Made by a program: the position numbers and the translations under genes
The notes under the pieces: model-generated
Told to the model about the DNA's origin: nothing
What the model saw: the letters and a program-made list of their open reading frames with translations, nothing else
Databases searched by the model: none
Assembly: GCA_003223025.1 (NCBI GenBank)
Contig: QHXR01000008.1
Coordinates: 153,634 to 217,633, forward strand
DNA from: Acidobacteriota bacterium
Lineage (GTDB): Bacteria > Acidobacteriota > Blastocatellia > Pyrinomonadales > Pyrinomonadaceae
Length of the DNA: 64,000 nt
Direction of reading: 5' to 3'
Part shown: one piece after another, positions 63,400 through 64,000 of the stretch
Layout of the letters: each line of letters begins with the position of its first letter
Position numbering within the stretch: the first letter of the stretch is position 1

Positions 63400-63891
63400 A
63401 TGGGACTAACGACGAATCTCAAGTTACTGGGTGCTTTCCTTCTCGTCAGCACGGTGATCGGCACGGTTAGATTCGTGCAGCAGTTGAATTTTTATGAAGA
63501 AAGTATCTTCACGGATCCGGCAGTTTTCCAAGTCCCAGAAACTTCAATCGATATTATTCTCGAACGCCGCAATATCCATCCTTTTCTCGCCGAGTACGAG
63601 CGGACGCTTGTGTTGCGCATTGACGGAAAGGATGTCCTTCGCAAAGAGGTGGCGGTCGATACCGGAGGTTACAGCCGGATGAATGTCTTTCGGCTGTCGG
63701 CCGATGAGTATTTTTTGCAAGGCAAATTAAGCGCCGATAGTTTTTACTTAGACGTTTCCAGAACATCACTGATCCAATTGAACGAAAAACCGTTAGCAGC
63801 GGGACGATTTATTGGTTCGTTTGATCACGATGAAAGCGGCTGGAGATTTATTCCGGTGAGCGAACGCCAAATGCTGCAAGGTGGTATTTAA
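63400..63891 (+). CDS. Hypothetical protein with N-terminal membrane anchor
   Basis: A 163-residue protein. One hydrophobic segment at residues 8-22 (LLGAFLLVSTVIGTV) anchors it. The rest is beta-rich and hydrophilic (LVLRIDGKDVLRKEVAVDTG, SADEYFLQGKLSADSFYLDV). I do not recognise the family. After its stop the last 110 bases of the window hold no confident gene; an ATG at 63965 starts a frame that runs off the edge but is too short to judge. Confidence 0.65.
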   Translation: MGLTTNLKLLGAFLLVSTVIGTVRFVQQLNFYEESIFTDPAVFQVPETSIDIILERRNIHPFLAEYERTLVLRIDGKDVLRKEVAVDTGGYSRMNVFRLSADEYFLQGKLSADSFYLDVSRTSLIQLNEKPLAAGRFIGSFDHDESGWRFIPVSERQMLQGGI

Positions 63892-64000
63892 TTTACGGAC
63901 ATTCACTGTGGATTCCCACGTTGTTGAAGCCGCCGCTCGAAAATACACTCGCGACATTGATGATGAAATTCTTTTATAAACGAAATTATTCGAATGAGGA

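Noticed and set aside
63896-64000. Short frames at the right edge (GTG near 63909, ATG at 63965)
   Set aside because: Too short to judge; the first ends after about 23 codons and the second leaves the window.

Overview
The window reads as a chromosomal segment of an Acidobacteriota, most likely class Blastocatellia (Pyrinomonadales-like). I infer this from three secreted proteins of the 'VWFA-related Acidobacterial domain' type, FecR/DUF6600 and FG-GAP/delta-60 secreted proteins, many secreted peptidases, moderately high GC, and intergenic spaces filled with heptanucleotide arrays and long palindromic elements. I see no rRNA, tRNA, CRISPR array, prophage or intact insertion sequence.

Layout. 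1-10.3 kb: partial DUF4328 protein, POT peptide transporter, a four-helix-bundle gene bracketed by inverted heptad arrays, a catalytic/non-catalytic M16 peptidase pair, a FecR/DUF6600 protein, a zinc-ribbon/L7-L12-like/NHL membrane protein and an NTF2-like protein. 10.3-18 kb: GAF-like protein, Nfu Fe-S scaffold, prmC coupled to a polyprenyl glycosylphosphotransferase, and two glycosyltransferases (GT4 and WecB/TagA/CpsF) that with it form an exopolysaccharide cluster; a lone HisKA domain lies at its end. 18-25.6 kb: two large secreted proteins sharing an FG-GAP module, with a decayed fragment of inositol-3-phosphate synthase between them and the intact gene after the second, the scar of a tandem duplication. 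25.6-38.5 kb: ClpB-D2-like ATPase, sulfur-amino-acid PLP enzyme divergent from an ArsR regulator, tlyA fused to a DUF5522-like tail, a frameshifted heme A synthase, DUF374 acyltransferase, receiver/HATPase fusion, nadE, a Cys-rich membrane protein, a VWA protein and an S41 peptidase.

38.5-46 kb: trmFO carrying an in-frame repeat insertion, TauE/SafE permease, a second VWA protein, XerC/D recombinase and a frameshifted dipeptidyl-peptidase IV. 46-51.2 kb: a minus-strand molybdenum-hydroxylase operon (2Fe-2S subunit, Tat-exported molybdopterin subunit, diheme cytochrome c, XdhC, MocA), with a terminator-like hairpin just before xdhC. The cytochrome would take electrons from the exported hydroxylase while XdhC and MocA mature the cofactor. 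51.5-64 kb: Slt70-like lytic transglycosylase, third VWA protein, menC, ettA, a lipoprotein overlapping a GT-C-like membrane protein, and a membrane protein/winged-helix pair with a clear operator and promoter.

The most unusual feature is the intergenic DNA. Two kinds of structured repeat occur: heptanucleotide arrays in inverted pairs, and palindromic elements of 80-280 bp with nested hairpins. Several of the palindromes share a short TTAGC or TTTAGC foot beside otherwise different hairpins. One such element has entered trmFO without breaking the frame. No transposase for them is in the window.
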